From Betaproteobacteria bacterium (GTDB taxonomy: Bacteria > Pseudomonadota > Gammaproteobacteria > Burkholderiales > Rhodocyclaceae), in assembly GCA_016705475.1 (NCBI GenBank), contig JADIYD010000012.1:1-64000 (forward strand): a stretch of 64,000 nt of DNA, in the 5' to 3' direction. Positions 18,909 to 28,010 of the stretch are shown piece by piece. Under the pieces are notes generated by a model. The model was not told where the DNA came from, did not search any database, and was given only the letters and a program-made list of their open reading frames with translations. The position numbers and the translations under genes were made by a program. The stretch's first letter is position 1, and each line of letters begins with the position of its first letter.

Positions 18909-18955
18909 ACACTGTATCTAGTCAAGATATTGCCTCCAGCCACTATATCTAGTAG
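18909..18955 (+). promoter_or_regulatory. Pair of NrdR boxes upstream of nrdJ
   Basis: CACTGTATCTAGT (18910-18922) and CACTATATCTAGT (18941-18953) are nearly identical, match the NrdR box consensus (acaCwAtATaTwGtgt), and start exactly 31 bases apart, three helical turns, the spacing known for NrdR box pairs. They end about 60 bases before the nrdJ start, so NrdR (ATP/dATP-sensing repressor) probably controls the gene. Confidence 0.8.
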
Positions 18956-19015
18956 CTTTGCAACATTCGAAGATTAATAACCCAGAAAAATCCGAATTTT
19001 GTAGAGGAGCCTTGG

Positions 19016-21913
19016 ATGAGCAAAATCGCCGAACAGCTTTCGCTGACAGACATTCCCGCAGCACCGCAATTTGCCCCGCTGCCGGAGCAGGAAATTTCCG
19101 CCGAAGTACTTATTGAAAAGTACGCCAAGGGCAAGGAAACCAATGTTCACGACGTGCGTCGCCGCGTTGCCTATGCGCTGTCCCAGGTCGAGCAGGAAGC
19201 TGATCGTGCCCAGTGGGAAGCCAAGTTCCTGTGGGCCCAGGAAAACGGTTTCATTCCGGCCGGCCGTATCAACTCTGCCGCCGGGACCGACCTGCAGGCG
19301 ACGCTGATCAACTGCTTTGTGCAGCCGGTTGGCGACTCCATCGTCGAAAACGTCGATGGTAAACCAGGCATTTATACCGCGCTCGCCCAGGCCGCTGAAA
19401 CGATGCGTCGTGGTGGTGGCGTCGGTTACGATTTCTCGTCCATCCGTCCGCAAGGCGCCCGCGTCAAGGGTACCCAGTCGCGCGCTTCCGGCCCGGTGTC
19501 GTACATGCGTGTCTTCGACCGCTCCTGCGAAACCGTCGAATCCGCCGGCGCCCGCCGCGGCGCCCAGATGGGCGTGCTGCGCTGCGACCATCCGGATATC
19601 GAAGTCTTCATCCACGCCAAGGACAAGGGCGACCTGACCAATTTCAACATCTCGATCGGCGTCACCGACCCGTTCATGGAAGCCGTCGATGCCGATGGTG
19701 ACGTCGAGCTGCTGCACCGCGCCGAGCCGAATGCCGAGATGCGCTCTGCCGGCGCCTATCAGCGCGAGGACGGCATGTGGGTTTACCGCAAGCTGCGCGC
19801 TCGCGAGCTGTGGGACCAGGTCATGAAATCGACCTACGACCACGCCGAGCCGGGCATCCTCTTCCTCGACCGCATGAACAAGGACAACAACCTCAATTAC
19901 TGCGAAGTGATCGAGGCGACCAACCCCTGTGCCGAACAGCCGCTGCCGCCGTACGGCTGCTGCTGCCTGGGTTCGATCAACCTGACGCTGTACATCAAGG
20001 ACGCCTTCTCCGAGCAGGCCGAGTTCGATTTCGACACCTTTGCCGAAGTCATCCGCATCTCGACCCGCATGCTCGACAACGTGCTTGACGCGACCCACTG
20101 GCCGCTCGAGCGCCAGCAGCAGGAAGCCGCCAACAAGCGCCGCGTCGGCCTTGGCTACACCGGCCTCGGCGATGCGCTGGCCATGCTCCGCCTGCGCTAC
20201 GACAAGCCGGAAGCCCGCGCCATGGCCGCTCGCATCAGCGAATTCATGCGCGACACGGCCTACATGTACTCGGTCGAGATGGCCAAGGAACGTGGCGCTT
20301 TCCCGTTGTTCAACGCCGAGCTGTATCTGTCCGGCGGCAACTTCGCCTCCCGCCTGCCGGGTGACGTCAAGGCCGAGATCCGCAAGCACGGCCTGCGCAA
20401 TTCGCACCTGCTGTCCATCGCCCCGACCGGCACCATTTCGCTGGCTTTCGCCGACAACGCCTCGAACGGCATCGAGCCGCCCTTCTCCTGGACGTACAAC
20501 CGCAAGAAGCGCATGCAGGACGGCACGATCAAGGAATACTCGGTCGAGGACTACGCCTGGCGCCTCTACAAGCATCATGGCGGCGACGTCTCCAAGCTGC
20601 CCGAGTACTTCGTCACGGCCCTGGAAATCTCCGCCCAGGCGCACAGCGACATGGTTGCCGCCGTGGCCCCGTTCATCGACACCTCGATCTCCAAGACGGT
20701 CAACGTGCCGGCTGACTACCCGTACGAAGACTTCCAGGATCTCTACATGAGCGCCTGGAAATCCGGCCTCAAGGGTCTGGCCACCTACCGCCCGAACAGC
20801 GTGCTTGGCTCCGTCCTCTCGGTAACCTCGAGCGAACCGGCCAAGACCGAAGCTGACGCAGCCAAGGCGCCGCAGGATTTTGTGTCCGATGCCAACCGCC
20901 GCCTGTCGATCAAGAACCTGCCGGCACCGGTGCTCGCCAGCCTGCGCTGGCCGGGCCGCCCGAACCTGCCGGAAGGCAACATGTGCTGGACCTACATGCT
21001 CGACTCGCCGATCGGCAAGTTTGCGCTGTTCGTCGGCCACGTCGAACCGGAAGGCCGTGCCTGGCCGTTCGAAGTCTGGGCCAATGGCCCGGCCGAACCG
21101 CGTGGTTTGGGCGCCGTCGCCAAGACACTGTCCATGGACATGCGCGCCAAGGATCACGGCTGGCTGGAAATGAAACTCGAAGCACTGGCCAAGACGCCCG
21201 GTGACTCGTTTGAGATGCCGATGCCGCCGCACGGCGAACGCAAGCGTGTCCCGTCCGTGGTTTCCGCCATGGCCCAGGTCATTGCATGGCGTTGCGAACA
21301 GCTCGGCGCCTTCAAGCACGAAGGCCCGACGCCGGTGAAGGATGCCCTGTTCAGCGCCAAGGAGCCGAAGACCGGCACCGACGGCACGCTGTCCTGGACG
21401 GTCGACGTCAATAACCCATCAACCGGTGAAGACTTCGTCCTCGGCCTCAAGGAAATCACCCTGCCGGATGGCGTTACCCGCCCCTACTCGATGTGGCTTT
21501 CCGGTAACTACCCGCGCGCCCTCGACGGTCTCTCCAAGCTGCTCTCGCTCGACATGCGTGTGCTCGATCCGGCCTGGATCGGCATGAAGCTGCGCAAGCT
21601 GATCGATTACTCCGAGCCGCTCGGCGATTTCATGGCCTTCGTCCCGGGTTCGCGCAAGCAGCAGACCTATCCGTCCACCGTTGCCTACATCGCCAACCTG
21701 ATCATCCACCGCTACGCCATGCTCGGCATCCTCGACGAGAGCGGCTTCCCGCTGCAGCAGATGGGTATCCTCGAAGCACCGGAAGACTCGACCAGCAACA
21801 AGGTTCTGCCGACGCAAGGCAAGCTCTGTGGCGAGTGTGGCAACCACACGATGATCCGCAAGGATGGCTGTGATTTCTGTACGGCCTGTGGCGCAGTAGG
21901 CACCTGCGGCTAA
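19016..21913 (+). CDS. nrdJ: Adenosylcobalamin-dependent (class II) ribonucleoside-diphosphate reductase
   Basis: 965 residues, intact. Makes deoxyribonucleotides with or without oxygen, using B12 to form the thiyl radical. Visible: INCFVQPVGDSI (first redox Cys region), GGGVGYDFS, ATNPCAEQPLPPYG with the active-site N-x-C-x-E, the SIAPTGTIS loop, and a C-terminal Cys-rich tail LCGECGNHTMIRKDGCDFC that acts as swinging thiol/zinc site. An extra domain of about 350 residues (about 610-960) with two repeated segments of the type GLxxxxKxLSMDMR is typical of the long NrdJ of proteobacteria. AGAGGAG precedes ATG 19016. Controlled by the NrdR boxes upstream; no cobalamin riboswitch seen. Confidence 0.96.
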   Translation: MSKIAEQLSLTDIPAAPQFAPLPEQEISAEVLIEKYAKGKETNVHDVRRRVAYALSQVEQEADRAQWEAKFLWAQENGFIPAGRINSAAGTDLQATLINCFVQPVGDSIVENVDGKPGIYTALAQAAETMRRGGGVGYDFSSIRPQGARVKGTQSRASGPVSYMRVFDRSCETVESAGARRGAQMGVLRCDHPDIEVFIHAKDKGDLTNFNISIGVTDPFMEAVDADGDVELLHRAEPNAEMRSAGAYQREDGMWVYRKLRARELWDQVMKSTYDHAEPGILFLDRMNKDNNLNYCEVIEATNPCAEQPLPPYGCCCLGSINLTLYIKDAFSEQAEFDFDTFAEVIRISTRMLDNVLDATHWPLERQQQEAANKRRVGLGYTGLGDALAMLRLRYDKPEARAMAARISEFMRDTAYMYSVEMAKERGAFPLFNAELYLSGGNFASRLPGDVKAEIRKHGLRNSHLLSIAPTGTISLAFADNASNGIEPPFSWTYNRKKRMQDGTIKEYSVEDYAWRLYKHHGGDVSKLPEYFVTALEISAQAHSDMVAAVAPFIDTSISKTVNVPADYPYEDFQDLYMSAWKSGLKGLATYRPNSVLGSVLSVTSSEPAKTEADAAKAPQDFVSDANRRLSIKNLPAPVLASLRWPGRPNLPEGNMCWTYMLDSPIGKFALFVGHVEPEGRAWPFEVWANGPAEPRGLGAVAKTLSMDMRAKDHGWLEMKLEALAKTPGDSFEMPMPPHGERKRVPSVVSAMAQVIAWRCEQLGAFKHEGPTPVKDALFSAKEPKTGTDGTLSWTVDVNNPSTGEDFVLGLKEITLPDGVTRPYSMWLSGNYPRALDGLSKLLSLDMRVLDPAWIGMKLRKLIDYSEPLGDFMAFVPGSRKQQTYPSTVAYIANLIIHRYAMLGILDESGFPLQQMGILEAPEDSTSNKVLPTQGKLCGECGNHTMIRKDGCDFCTACGAVGTCG

Positions 21914-21922
21914 ATCAGCGGA

Positions 21923-21965
21923 TGCTACGGTCAACCGGAAAAATGCCCCAAAAATGAAAATTGGG
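21923..21965 (+). repeat. Dispersed gene-end repeat, copy 2
   Basis: TGCTACGGTCAACCGGAAAA then ATGCCCCAAAAATGAAAATTG, 10 bases after the nrdJ stop and in its orientation. Very close to copy 3 (24327). Confidence 0.6.
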
Positions 21966-21995
21966 TAGGCGTACCGGGATAAGCCGCAAGGAACG

Positions 21996-22028
21996 AAAGC
22001 CCCGGGATCAATGATCCCGGGGCTTTTT
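21996..22028 (+). terminator. Rho-independent terminator after nrdJ
   Basis: AAAGCCCCGGGATCA and TGATCCCGGGGCTTT form a long GC-rich stem (arms at 21997-22009 and 22012-22024) with a two-base loop, followed by T residues to 22028. Terminates nrdJ before the sigma factor gene. Confidence 0.9.
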
Positions 22029-22121
22029 CGCTTTACCCCTGCCAATCGGCCCCCATGGCAAACTTGATCTCAGGCAGACTTCTTAACAGGATAAGATTCG
22101 GGCTCTTTCACCCCGATCCCC

Positions 22122-22715
22122 ATGACCGAACGTTTACCCGATCAAGATCCCAGAACCGATGAGGGCCTGATGCTCGCCTACAAAAACGGCGATGCAGCGG
22201 CTTTCGAGGTGCTGTATGGTCGGTGGCGCCGCCCGCTGTTTCGCTATGTGGCGCACCAATGCGGGCACGACGGGGCAAGCGATGAACTCTTCCAGGATAT
22301 TTGGCTCCGCGTGGTCAACGCCCGTCAGCAATACGAGGCCGCTGCCAAGTTTTCCACCTGGCTCTTTCGCATTGCCCACAACCGTCTGGTCGATCATTGG
22401 CGCTCAAGCCACAGGGCACCGGTCATCGACAACGCACTCGCGGACGACGAGGATGCTGATTTCACGGCTTCCATCCCTTCCCCGGAGGATGATCGTCCGG
22501 ATCGCCTCGCCGAACGTAAAGCCATGGCGGAACATATTGTCGCTGCTGTTCACTCTCTCCCGGACGTCCAGCGCGAAACCTTCCTGCTTTCCCAAGATGG
22601 CAACATGAGCCTGGAGGAGATTGCATCCTTGATGAATGTCGGGAGAGAAACCGTTAAAAGCCGCTTGCGCTACGCGCTAGGCAAGTTGCGTCAGGAGCTG
22701 TCGAAATGGCGATAA
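22122..22715 (+). CDS. ECF-type RNA polymerase sigma factor
   Basis: 197 residues. Sigma-2 region: FEVLYGRWRRPLFRYVAHQ, then SDELFQDIWLRVVNARQQYE and FSTWLFRIAHNRLVDHWRS. Sigma-4 region: LPDVQRETFLLSQDGNMSLE with IASLMNVGRETVKSRLRYAL, the helix-turn-helix that reads the -35 element. An acidic linker (DDEDADF) lies between. Group not assigned. The next gene starts 10 bases inside its end and encodes a membrane protein, the usual place for an anti-sigma factor, so its activity is probably held at the membrane. Confidence 0.9.
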   Translation: MTERLPDQDPRTDEGLMLAYKNGDAAAFEVLYGRWRRPLFRYVAHQCGHDGASDELFQDIWLRVVNARQQYEAAAKFSTWLFRIAHNRLVDHWRSSHRAPVIDNALADDEDADFTASIPSPEDDRPDRLAERKAMAEHIVAAVHSLPDVQRETFLLSQDGNMSLEEIASLMNVGRETVKSRLRYALGKLRQELSKWR

Positions 22716-23440
22716 AACCTACCGATCAGGAAATTCTGGCGCTTTATCAGGAAGCCGGCCCATCCGGCCCGAGCGACGAACTTGACCGAAATATCCTGAC
22801 AGCCGCCCGCGCTGTAGTCAAAAGTGACAGCACGCCCGCTCCGTGGTGGCCACGCTGGCGTCTGCCGCTGCAGGCTGTTGCCACTATCTGCCTGTTCGCC
22901 ATGGTGAGCATCATGCTCGAACACCGCGAGCCGATGACACCCGCAATTCCCCCACTGGCCATGAACGATAGCGGCCCTGCTACCGATCAACAGCCGCCCC
23001 CCCCCGCAGTACCGGGCCCTGCTACCGTCGTTGCTGAGTCGAGGGTTCGAATGGCCGATCAGGCGCCAAAGCAAATGCGCTCCGAAGCCCGGATGGCAGC
23101 CCCGGCCGCACCCGCCCATTCTCCAGCCAGCAGCGAAGCTGTTCTTTCATCTGCGCCAGCCGGGCGCTCCGTCGCTGCCGAATCGGCGGTTACGGTGCCC
23201 ATGGCCACGCCGGAAGCGGTGGCAGTCCCCAGCGCGAAGGCTACTGCAAGGATTGCAGCCGATCAGGCCAGGTCGCCAAAGGACTGGCTGGATTCGATTC
23301 AGACACTGATCAAACAGAATCGACTTCAAGAGGCGCAAAAAAGCCTTGATGCCTTTGTTCAGGCCTATCCGGGCGAGGCCGTTCCCGATGAGCTCAGGAC
23401 AAAACTCAGGACTACGGAAGATGGGGCAAGCGGAAGATAG
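22706..23440 (+). CDS. Single-pass membrane protein, probable anti-sigma factor
   Basis: 244 residues. About 50 cytoplasmic residues, one membrane segment at about 53-71 (LQAVATICLFAMVSIML), then a long Pro/Ala-rich periplasmic linker and a C-terminal helical part (WLDSIQTLIKQNRLQEAQKS, then LDAFVQAYPGEAVPDELR) that looks like one TPR-like hairpin. The overlap with the ECF gene suggests anti-sigma function. It lacks the HxxxCxxC zinc motif of classical anti-sigma domains, so the mode of binding is unknown. Confidence 0.6.
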   Translation: MAIKPTDQEILALYQEAGPSGPSDELDRNILTAARAVVKSDSTPAPWWPRWRLPLQAVATICLFAMVSIMLEHREPMTPAIPPLAMNDSGPATDQQPPPPAVPGPATVVAESRVRMADQAPKQMRSEARMAAPAAPAHSPASSEAVLSSAPAGRSVAAESAVTVPMATPEAVAVPSAKATARIAADQARSPKDWLDSIQTLIKQNRLQEAQKSLDAFVQAYPGEAVPDELRTKLRTTEDGASGR

Positions 23441-23522
23441 CCGCAATCGGAAAATTTTTTAACCCCGTTTCCGAATGCTGATCGTTTAAGAGAGTACCTG
23501 CCAACCCAAAGGGACTCTCAAA

Positions 23523-24281
23523 ATGAAACCTGTCTTCCGCTTTATTGCCTCGGCCATCATCGCCGCAGGAATTTCTTCCGTTTCCCACGCCGCCAGCGTT
23601 ACCGACATCGAGATCGTCAACCGGACGACCGGCGAGCATCTGCCGACCTACAGGCATGATGGTCAGCTCTGGATCGCAGGCAAACCGGGGGATCGCTATG
23701 CCATTCGCGTCATCAACAGGACCGGGGCGCGCATGCTGACCGTTGTTTCGGTTGATGGCATCAACGTCGTCAGCGGCGAATCCGCCGCCCAAAACCAGCG
23801 AGGATATGTACTGTCGCCAAGCGGTTCCGTCGAAATCGCCGGGTGGCGCAAGAGCGAACGTGACGTGGCTGCTTTCTATTTCACGGCGGTCGAAGACTCC
23901 TACGCTGGCAGGACCGGCCGGCCGGACAACGTTGGTGTGATCGGGGTAGCTGCCTTCCGCGAATATCAGGAACCTATTCCCACACCTGCACAGGAAATTT
24001 CGGCCGCTACAGCCTCGGCCCCGATGCGCAGTCGCAACGAAGCGGCTGACAAGGCAGCCTCGCCCATGGCCGAGCGCAGGTTGGGTACCGGCCATGGTGA
24101 GCGGGTTTATTCGCCAACGCAACAGGTTGATTTCAAGCGGGCGAGCAATGCGCCGGATGACACCATCACGGTCCGCTACGACTCTTATGCCAGGCTCGTT
24201 GCACGCGGAATCATTCCTTCGCCCCGGCGCCACAAGTCGCCGAATGCCTTCCCGGGCAATTACGTGCCAGACCCGTCCTGA
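23523..24281 (+). CDS. Secreted protein of unknown function, third gene of the sigma cluster
   Basis: 252 residues. Signal peptide of about 23 residues (FIASAIIAAGISSVSHA, cleavage after SHA). The following about 120 residues look like a compact beta-rich domain with IEIVNRTTGEHLPTYRHDGQ, YAIRVINRTGARMLTVVSVD, GYVLSPSGSVEIAGWRKSE and AFYFTAVEDSYAGRTGRPDN; such proteins occur in related betaproteobacteria as conserved hypotheticals. The last about 100 residues are low-complexity and basic. A GGGACTCT-type site precedes ATG 23523. An 82-base gap from the upstream gene leaves room for its own promoter, possibly used by the neighbouring ECF factor (inference). Confidence 0.7.
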   Translation: MKPVFRFIASAIIAAGISSVSHAASVTDIEIVNRTTGEHLPTYRHDGQLWIAGKPGDRYAIRVINRTGARMLTVVSVDGINVVSGESAAQNQRGYVLSPSGSVEIAGWRKSERDVAAFYFTAVEDSYAGRTGRPDNVGVIGVAAFREYQEPIPTPAQEISAATASAPMRSRNEAADKAASPMAERRLGTGHGERVYSPTQQVDFKRASNAPDDTITVRYDSYARLVARGIIPSPRRHKSPNAFPGNYVPDPS

Positions 24282-24326
24282 ATGCTGGCAGCGGTCCCCG
24301 GTTTAACATACCGGGCGCTCTCCATC

Positions 24327-24363
24327 TTTCAATTTTGGCGATTTTTTCCGGTTGACCGTAGCA
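24327..24363 (-). repeat. Dispersed gene-end repeat, copy 3
   Basis: On the minus strand TGCTACGGTCAACCGGAAAA, then AAATCGCCAAAATTGAAA. It lies between the converging secreted-protein and NUDIX genes, 30 bases downstream of the NUDIX stop and in that gene's orientation. Confidence 0.6.
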
Positions 24364-24392
24364 ATCATCCAGAATGGCTCTAGAGCACAGGT

Positions 24393-24935
24393 TCACGGCT
24401 TGTCGAGCCAGAATAGAGAGGTGATAGTCTTGGCATCGGTAATCCGGCCGTCCCAGACGGCTTGCCTGGCTTCGGCCGGCGACAGTTCGACGACATCAAG
24501 GAACTCGTTGTGGTCGAGCTGCTTTTCCCCGGCCAGATGCAGGCAGCGGGCGGCGAATATTTCGATGCGCTCATCGGAATAGCCAATGCATGGATGCATC
24601 ACCCCGAGGTATTCCCAGTCGCTGGCGACGTAGCCCGTTTCTTCCTTGAGTTCGCGCTGGGCGGTGTCAATGATGGCTTCGCCATGATCGATCTTGCCGG
24701 CCGGCAGCTCAAGGAATACGCGGCGCAACGGGTAGCGGAACTGGCGCTCAAACAGCAGGTTGCCGTTGGGGAGGAAGGCGAGAACGACGACGGCGCCAGG
24801 ATGCACGATGTATTCCCGGATCGATTCCTGGCCATTGGGCAGGAGCACGCGATCCTTGCGGACATTGAGCAAAGCCCCCTTGAATACAGTCTCGGACGAG
24901 ACCTCGGACTCGATCAGGTGTGCATCGTGTGACAT
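24393..24935 (-). CDS. nudF: NUDIX hydrolase, ADP-ribose pyrophosphatase type
   Basis: 180 residues. The Nudix box G-x5-E-x7-REUxEExGU is read in GKIDHGEAIIDTAQRELKEE followed by TGY. Before it come VHPGAVVVLAFLPNGNLLFE and RQFRYPLRRVFLELPAG, the layout of ADP-ribose pyrophosphatases, which cut ADP-ribose to AMP and ribose-5-phosphate. Monocistronic: the nuo terminator lies upstream and the dispersed repeat downstream. The substrate is inferred from family resemblance. Confidence 0.85.
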   Translation of the reverse strand: MSHDAHLIESEVSSETVFKGALLNVRKDRVLLPNGQESIREYIVHPGAVVVLAFLPNGNLLFERQFRYPLRRVFLELPAGKIDHGEAIIDTAQRELKEETGYVASDWEYLGVMHPCIGYSDERIEIFAARCLHLAGEKQLDHNEFLDVVELSPAEARQAVWDGRITDAKTITSLFWLDKP

Positions 24936-24952
24936 TTCAATCTCCGGAATGC

Positions 24953-24980
24953 AAAACGCCCCGACTGGCGGGGCGTTTTA
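24953..24980 (-). terminator. Terminator of the nuo operon
   Basis: AACGCCCCG (24955-24963) and CGGGGCGTT (24969-24977) form a 9-base-pair stem with a 5-base loop. On the minus strand the T-run on the left side gives the U tract. It lies 22 bases beyond the nuoN stop. Confidence 0.88.
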
Positions 24981-25001
24981 TTGAAACACTTCAGCGAGGC
25001 A

Positions 25002-26480
25002 TCAGAGCGAACGCAGCAGCGCGTAGGCGCAGAGCGACATGATGACCTGCGGGAAGATGCCGAGGAAGGCAACAGCCAGACCGTTGGCGGAGATCAGGAT
25101 GCGCATGTCCATCGGGGCGACCAAGGGGGTATCGTCAACCGGTGCGTCGAAGTACATGATCTTGACGACACGCAGGTAGTAGAAAGCACCAATCAGCGAG
25201 AACAGTACCGCAACGATGGCGAGCCACATGTAGCCGGCGGCAACGACGGCCTGGAGCACGGAGAACTTGGCGAAGAAACCGATGAAGAACGGCACGCCAG
25301 CCATCGAGAACATCAGCATGAGCATGATGCCGGCAAACCACGGGCTGCGCTTGTTAAGCCCCTTGTAATCATCAATTTCCTCGGCCTCGAAGCCAGCACG
25401 CGACATGAGCAGGATCATGCCGAAGGTACCGGCGCTCATCAGCACGTAGGCGATGACATAGAACATGGCCGAGCTGTAAGCATTTAGCGCGTAGCGGGCG
25501 TCGCCACTGACCACGCCGGTAACGATGCCAAGCAGCATGAAGCCCATGTGCGAGATGGCGGAATAAGCCAGCATGCGTTTGAGGTTGGTCTGGGCGATGG
25601 CGGCGAGGTTACCAATGGCCATCGACAAAACAGACAGGATAACCAGCATGGCCTGCCAGTCGGCAGCCATGGTTATCAGGCCATTGACGAGCAGACGCAT
25701 GACGATGGCAAACGCAGCCAGCTTGGGTGCGGAACCAATGAGCAGCGTGACCGAGGTCGGGGCACCGTGATAGACGTCCGGAATCCACATGTGGAAGGGG
25801 ACGACACCCAGTTTGAAAGCAAGGCCGGCAACCAGGAATACGAGGCCGAAGACCATGACGCTCTTGTTAACACCACCGCCGTAAAGGCGTTCTGCGATAC
25901 CGGTAATTTCAAGCGTGCCGGTAGCACCGTAAATCATCGACATGCCATAAAGCAGGAGACCGGAAGCCAGTGCGCCGAGAACGAAGTATTTCATCGCCGC
26001 TTCGGTCGATACCACGGAATCGCGGTTCATGGCGACCATGGCATAGAGCGACAGTGAGAGCAATTCAAGACCGATATAGATGGTCACGAAATTATTGGCG
26101 GAAATCATGACCATCATGCCGAGCGTCGCAAACAGCGCCAGCACGTAGTATTCGCCCTTGTTCATCGATTCGCGGTCGATGATGTAGCCACGCGAATAGA
26201 ACATGACAATAAGCATGGTCATGTAGAGGAACAGCTTGAGCAGGTCAGACATCAAGTCGTCGACGAACATGTTGCTGAAGGTATAGGTGATTTCACCTGT
26301 ACTCGTCGCAAACTGAATCGCAGCACAACCAATCAGCGTCAACTGAGTCAGCACGAAGGTAACGGTGCGGCGGCTATCCTTGACCAGAAGATCGATCATC
26401 AGAATGGCCAAGGCCATCACTGTCAGGAAGATTTCCGGCGCAGCGGGCAGGAGATTGGGGACAACGAAATTGTCGAACAT
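25002..26480 (-). CDS. nuoN: NADH:quinone oxidoreductase subunit N
   Basis: 492 residues, about 14 membrane helices. Antiporter-like proton-pumping subunit of complex I. Conserved: VTIYIGLELLSLSLYAMVAM with the essential Glu, VPFHMWIPDVYHGAPTSVTL and NLKRMLAYSAISHMGFMLLG. Last gene of the 14-gene operon, 12 bases after nuoM. Intact. Confidence 0.96.
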   Translation of the reverse strand: MFDNFVVPNLLPAAPEIFLTVMALAILMIDLLVKDSRRTVTFVLTQLTLIGCAAIQFATSTGEITYTFSNMFVDDLMSDLLKLFLYMTMLIVMFYSRGYIIDRESMNKGEYYVLALFATLGMMVMISANNFVTIYIGLELLSLSLYAMVAMNRDSVVSTEAAMKYFVLGALASGLLLYGMSMIYGATGTLEITGIAERLYGGGVNKSVMVFGLVFLVAGLAFKLGVVPFHMWIPDVYHGAPTSVTLLIGSAPKLAAFAIVMRLLVNGLITMAADWQAMLVILSVLSMAIGNLAAIAQTNLKRMLAYSAISHMGFMLLGIVTGVVSGDARYALNAYSSAMFYVIAYVLMSAGTFGMILLMSRAGFEAEEIDDYKGLNKRSPWFAGIMLMLMFSMAGVPFFIGFFAKFSVLQAVVAAGYMWLAIVAVLFSLIGAFYYLRVVKIMYFDAPVDDTPLVAPMDMRILISANGLAVAFLGIFPQVIMSLCAYALLRSL

Positions 26481-26492
26481 GTCGGCTACCGT

Positions 26493-27977
26493 TTATTGAA
26501 TCTTGCTGATGGCGACATGACGCAACAGGTCATTGACCGAGGCGTGCATGACTTCCGTGAAAGGCTGCGGGTAGAGACCCATCCACAGGGTGGCAATAGC
26601 CAGAACTCCGAGGATGGCAAACTCGCGCATGTTGATGTCTGAGAGCTCTTCAACATGATGATTTGCGACATCGCCGAAGACAACGCGCTTGTACATCCAC
26701 AGCGAGTAAGCCGCACCAATGACCATGGAGCTGGCAGCAGCGAAGGCAACCCAGAAGTTGAATTTCACCGCGCCTAAGATGACCATGAACTCACCAACGA
26801 ACCCGGAGGTCGCCGGCAGACCGGCATTGGCCATAGTGAACAACATGAACAGCGCAGCAAATTTAGGCATCTTGTTGACCACACCGCCGTAATCGGCGAT
26901 CTGGCGGCTATGCACGCGGTCGTACATGACACCGATACAGAAGAACATCGCGCCGGAGACGAAACCGTGAGAAACCATCTGAACCAGAGCGCCTTCGATA
27001 CCCATGGCGCTGAACATGAAGAATCCCAGTGTCACGAAGCCCATGTGAGCGATCGATGAATACGCAACCAGTTTCTTCATGTCTTCCTGAACCAGGGCGA
27101 CGAAACCGATATAAACCACAGCGATCAACGACAGGGCGATCACCAAGCCAGACAACTCGTGCGATGCATCGGGAAGAATAGGCAGCGAGAACCGCAGAAA
27201 ACCGTAGGCACCTAGCTTCAGGGCGATGGCAGCCAGCACGATGGAGCCGCCGGTAGGCGCTTCAACGTGGGCATCCGGCAGCCAGGTATGCACCGGCCAC
27301 ATCGGCACCTTGACTGCAAACGCAATCATGAATGCAAGGAACAACCAGATTTGCGGGCCAAGTGCGATCGGCAGCTTGTGCCATTCGAGAATCGAGAAGC
27401 TGCCACCCGACTGGATGAAGAGATACATCAACGCGATCAGGAAGAGCAGCGAGCCGAACAGGGTGTAGAGGAAGAACTTGAAGGCCGCATAAACACGGTT
27501 AGGTCCGCCCCAGACACCGATGATCAGGTAAAGCGGAATCAAGGAAGCTTCGAAGAAGACATAGAACAGCACGCCGTCGAGTGAAGTGAAGATGCCGTTC
27601 ATCAAACCGGACATGATCAGGAACGCAGCGTTGTACTGGGCAACCTTGTTCTGAATGACTTCCCATCCAGCTGCAACAACGATGATCGTGATGAAAGCAT
27701 TGAGCACCACGAACAGCATCGATATGCCGTCCACGCCGAGGTGATAGTTGATATTGAAGCGCGGAATCCAGCTACTAAGCTCTACGAACTGCATGCCGCC
27801 ATTGGCAACATCGAAACCGACCCACAGCGGAATCGTGATCAGGAAAGCGGCAACCGCACCGACCAGGGAGATCATCCGGGCCAGAGGTGCGTTCCGGTCA
27901 CCGCCGGTGGTGAGAACCACCAGTCCGGCGAAGATCGGAATCCAGATTGCGAGCGATAGCAACGGGTAAGTCGACAT
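26493..27977 (-). CDS. nuoM: NADH:quinone oxidoreductase subunit M
   Basis: 494 residues, about 14 membrane helices, Mrp-antiporter family. Proton-translocating subunit between NuoL and NuoN. Conserved: YVFFEASLIPLYLIIGVWGG (essential Glu), PVHTWLPDAHVEAPTGGSIV (pump channel Lys/His region) and MKKLVAYSSIAHMGFVTLGF. Lies between nuoL (33-base gap) and nuoN. Confidence 0.97.
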   Translation of the reverse strand: MSTYPLLSLAIWIPIFAGLVVLTTGGDRNAPLARMISLVGAVAAFLITIPLWVGFDVANGGMQFVELSSWIPRFNINYHLGVDGISMLFVVLNAFITIIVVAAGWEVIQNKVAQYNAAFLIMSGLMNGIFTSLDGVLFYVFFEASLIPLYLIIGVWGGPNRVYAAFKFFLYTLFGSLLFLIALMYLFIQSGGSFSILEWHKLPIALGPQIWLFLAFMIAFAVKVPMWPVHTWLPDAHVEAPTGGSIVLAAIALKLGAYGFLRFSLPILPDASHELSGLVIALSLIAVVYIGFVALVQEDMKKLVAYSSIAHMGFVTLGFFMFSAMGIEGALVQMVSHGFVSGAMFFCIGVMYDRVHSRQIADYGGVVNKMPKFAALFMLFTMANAGLPATSGFVGEFMVILGAVKFNFWVAFAAASSMVIGAAYSLWMYKRVVFGDVANHHVEELSDINMREFAILGVLAIATLWMGLYPQPFTEVMHASVNDLLRHVAISKIQ

Positions 27978-28010
27978 GTTATTCCTTGCTTTTCTGCGAA
28001 CTATTCACGC

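Noticed and set aside
18974..21319. 781-codon open frame opposite nrdJ
   Set aside because: It is the antisense shadow of a high-GC gene; nrdJ on the plus strand has all family motifs, an NrdR-controlled upstream region and a ribosome site.
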